Of a stretch of DNA of 64,000 nucleotides, positions 61,941 to 64,000 are shown piece by piece. Positions within the stretch are counted from its first letter, which is position 1. Each line of letters opens with the position of its first letter. A model generated the notes under the pieces. That model did no database searches. It was given only the letters and a program-made list of their open reading frames with translations, and was not told where the DNA came from. The DNA is taken from NCBI RefSeq assembly GCF_030814015.1, contig NZ_JAUSUL010000001.1:1640001-1704000 (forward strand), read 5' to 3'. Both the position numbers and the translations under genes were made by a program. The DNA comes from Amorphus orientalis (GTDB taxonomy: Bacteria > Pseudomonadota > Alphaproteobacteria > Rhizobiales > Amorphaceae).

Positions 61941-64000
61941 TCAGGCGATCTTTGCAGCCTCGGTTTCCGTGATGGCGAGCGCGAATGCCTGAATCAGGGC
62001 CACCTCCTCGAGCCGCTGGAAGCGGCCCGACGCGCCGCCGTGACCGGCGTCCATGTTGGTCTTGAACACGATCAGCGGATCGTTCGTCGCGCTGGCGCGC
62101 AGCCGCGCCACCCATTTCGCGGGCTCCCAGTAGGTCACCCGGGGATCGGTCACGCCGGCGAGCACCAGCATCGCCGGATAGGCCTTCTCGGTGACGTTGT
62201 CGTAGGGGCTGTAGCGCAGCATACGTTCGAACGCCTCGGGGTCCTCGATCGGATTGCCCCATTCCGGCCATTCCGGCGGCGTGAGCGGCAGGGTCTCGTC
62301 GAGCATGGTGTTGAGGACATCGACGAAGGGAACCTCGGCCACCACGCCGCGAAAGCGATCGGGCGCCAGATTGGCGATCGCGCCCATCAGCATGCCGCCG
62401 GCCGAGCCGCCCTGGGCGACGATCCTGTCGGGCGCGATCCACCCGTCCGCCACCAGCCCTTCGGCGCACGCGATGAAGTCGGTGAACGTGTTCTCCTTCT
62501 TCTCCCTGCGCCCGTCGCGGTACCAGTGGTAGCCCTTGTCGCGGCCGCCGCGGATGTGGGCGATCGCATAGACGAAGCCGCGGTTCACCAGCGACAGCGC
62601 GTTGGTGGAGAAGCCGGCCGGGATTGTGATCCCGTAAGAGCCGTAGCCGTAGAGAAGGCACGGGGCGGTTCCGTCGATCTTCGTGTCCCGGTGATAGAGG
62701 ATGGAGACCGGAACGCTCTCGCCGTCGGGTGCGGTGAAATGGAGCCGGCGCGTCACGTAGTGGTCCGGATCGTGGCCGGAGGGGACTTCCTGCTCTTTGC
62801 GCAGGGTCCGCTGGCGGGACACCATGTCGTAGTCGTAGACCCGCGCCGGCGTCGTCATCGACGAGTAGGTGAAGCGCAGCGTCGTGGTGTCGAACTCGTA
62901 GCCGCCCGCCAGGCCGAGGCTGTAGGCCTCCTCGTCGAAGGCGATCGCATGTTCTTCGCCGGTCTCCAGATCGCGGACGACGATCCGCGGAAGGCCGTCC
63001 TCCCGTTCCAACCGGACCAGATGGCCGGAAAAAACGGTCATGGAGAGGATCAGCCGGCCCGGAACGTGCGGGACCAGTTCCCGCCAGGTCTCCCGGCCGG
63101 GATTGTCCAGCGGGGCGGTGACGATCTTGAAATCCTCGGCACCGTCGGCGTTGGTCAGCACGTAGAGGCGATCGCCCCGGTCGTCGACGTCGTATTCCTG
63201 CTCCACAACGCGCGGGGCGACCAAATGGCTCGGACCGTCGGGTACGGCCGCATCGATCAGGTGGACCTCGGAGGTCTCGTGATCGTGGGTGTCGATCACG
63301 ATGAAACGATCGGACAGGCTGCGCCCGACCCCGACGAAGAAACCGGGATCGGCTTCCTCGTAGACCAGAACATCGGTCTCAGAAGGCGTGCCGAGCGTAT
63401 GGCGGTAGACCCGGGCCGGGCGGTGGTTGTCGTCGAGCTGGACGTAGAACAGGGTCCTGCCGTCGGCCGCCCAGACCACGCTTCCGGCGGTGTGCTCGAT
63501 CCGCTCGTCGAGATCCGTTCCGCTGTCCAGGTCGCGAATCCTGATCGTGAACATCTCGCCGCCGGTCTCGTCGGCCGCCCAGGCGAGCCACCGGTGATCG
63601 GTCGAATGGTCCATGCCCCCGAGCCGGAAATAGCTCTTGTCGCGGGCCTCCGCGTTGGCATCGAGAAGCACGGTTTCCTCACCGCCGGCGCGCGGAGTGC
63701 GGACGATCAGGGGATGCTCGGCGCCCTCCAGATAGCGAACGGCGTAGGCGTAGGGACCGTCCGGGGTCGGCACGGTCGAATCGTCTTCCTTGATCCGGCC
63801 TTTCAGTTCGGCGAACAGCGTCTGGCGGAGCTCGTCGGTCGGAGCCATGCGGCGCTCCGCATAGGCGTTTTCCGCTTCGAGATAGCCGCGGATCTCCGGC
63901 GAGAGCACGCTCGGATCCCGCATCACCTCCCGCCAGTTGTCGGCCCTCAGCCACGCATAGGGATCGACCAGCGCGTGGCCCTGGACGGTGCGCTCGACGG
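61941..64000 (-). CDS. ptrB: S9 family prolyl oligopeptidase-type peptidase (oligopeptidase B), 5' truncated by window edge
   Basis: The frame runs off the right edge: the residues upstream of the ATG at 63926 (VQGHALVDPYAWLRADNWREVMRD when read across) are coding, with the typical DPYxWLRD family motif. The visible part has the beta-propeller followed by the catalytic domain. The serine is in IVAQGGSAGGMLMGA, the Asp in the VLAGVTDPRVTYWEPAKW region and His in NMDAGHGGASGRFQ. It hydrolyses peptides up to about 30 residues after basic residues (as OpdB) in the cytosol. All catalytic residues are intact. Confidence 0.92.
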   Translation of the reverse strand, partial: VERTVQGHALVDPYAWLRADNWREVMRDPSVLSPEIRGYLEAENAYAERRMAPTDELRQTLFAELKGRIKEDDSTVPTPDGPYAYAVRYLEGAEHPLIVRTPRAGGEETVLLDANAEARDKSYFRLGGMDHSTDHRWLAWAADETGGEMFTIRIRDLDSGTDLDERIEHTAGSVVWAADGRTLFYVQLDDNHRPARVYRHTLGTPSETDVLVYEEADPGFFVGVGRSLSDRFIVIDTHDHETSEVHLIDAAVPDGPSHLVAPRVVEQEYDVDDRGDRLYVLTNADGAEDFKIVTAPLDNPGRETWRELVPHVPGRLILSMTVFSGHLVRLEREDGLPRIVVRDLETGEEHAIAFDEEAYSLGLAGGYEFDTTTLRFTYSSMTTPARVYDYDMVSRQRTLRKEQEVPSGHDPDHYVTRRLHFTAPDGESVPVSILYHRDTKIDGTAPCLLYGYGSYGITIPAGFSTNALSLVNRGFVYAIAHIRGGRDKGYHWYRDGRREKKENTFTDFIACAEGLVADGWIAPDRIVAQGGSAGGMLMGAIANLAPDRFRGVVAEVPFVDVLNTMLDETLPLTPPEWPEWGNPIEDPEAFERMLRYSPYDNVTEKAYPAMLVLAGVTDPRVTYWEPAKWVARLRASATNDPLIVFKTNMDAGHGGASGRFQRLEEVALIQAFALAITETEAAKIA

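Overview
This is a 64 kb window of uniformly GC-rich bacterial chromosome. The gene set suggests a metabolically versatile alphaproteobacterium: an EnuR/UehABC/Eut ectoine module, several TRAP transporters, a GalBCD aromatic-acid branch, ccoNOQP with FNR/FixK-type boxes, PhoX and urease. The taxon is an inference. I see no rRNA, tRNA, phage, transposase or CRISPR. Both ends cut genes: a luciferase-like monooxygenase on the left and an S9 oligopeptidase on the right.

Layout. 1-6.7 kb: flavin-dependent monooxygenase, divergent GntR/FCD regulator, then SDR, FMN reductase and a TAXI-type TRAP transporter (binding protein plus fused permease). 6.8-21.6 kb: a complete ectoine/hydroxyectoine catabolic locus. 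eutB and eutC run rightward behind the TAXI transporter. An M20 deacetylase (in the EutE position), eutD/doeA, eutA, usp, uehC, uehB, uehA and the MocR-type regulator enuR run leftward. asnC/doeX, a semialdehyde dehydrogenase, an NAD(P)H oxidoreductase and a class III aminotransferase run rightward from enuR. Transport, ring opening, deacetylation, transamination and oxidation to aspartate can all be assigned. A pair of 15-bp Lrp-like palindromes precedes the dehydrogenase.

21.7-33.8 kb: TetR regulator with two nearly perfect palindromic operators facing an EmrAB-type efflux pair; a LysR/cupin divergent pair; a small four-helix membrane protein; a serine hydrolase; a large MscS-type channel; a P-loop kinase-like protein; a TauE-type permease. 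34-41.6 kb: galB-galC-galD (lower gallate / 4,5-cleavage branch, no dioxygenase in the window), an AT-rich patch with a small GTG-initiated gene, a LysR regulator with two tandem HTH domains, methyltransferase, dienelactone hydrolase, siderophore-interacting reductase, a YjhX-type protein and an O6-alkylguanine methyltransferase.

41.8-48.6 kb: urease operon in the order ureD-ureA-ureB-gfa-gfa-ureC-ureE-ureF-ureG on the minus strand. It carries three copies of one 87-bp inverted-repeat element. One lies in frame inside ureF and lengthens the protein by about 95 residues. Two GFA-type genes sit between ureB and ureC. 48.8-55.1 kb: hemN, an AbrB-type membrane protein and ccoNOQP, with FNR/FixK-type boxes upstream of hemN and ccoN and a strong terminator after ccoP. 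55.2-64 kb: AraC regulator, copper amine oxidase, Tat-exported PhoX, a frameshifted remnant of an EamA-family transporter, a class D beta-lactamase and the S9 peptidase.

The best candidates for something not previously described are the repeat-borne insertion inside UreF, the M20 enzyme standing in for EutE, the paired Lrp-like operator of the ectoine branch, and the tandem-HTH LysR regulator beside the gal genes. No wholly novel multigene system stands out.
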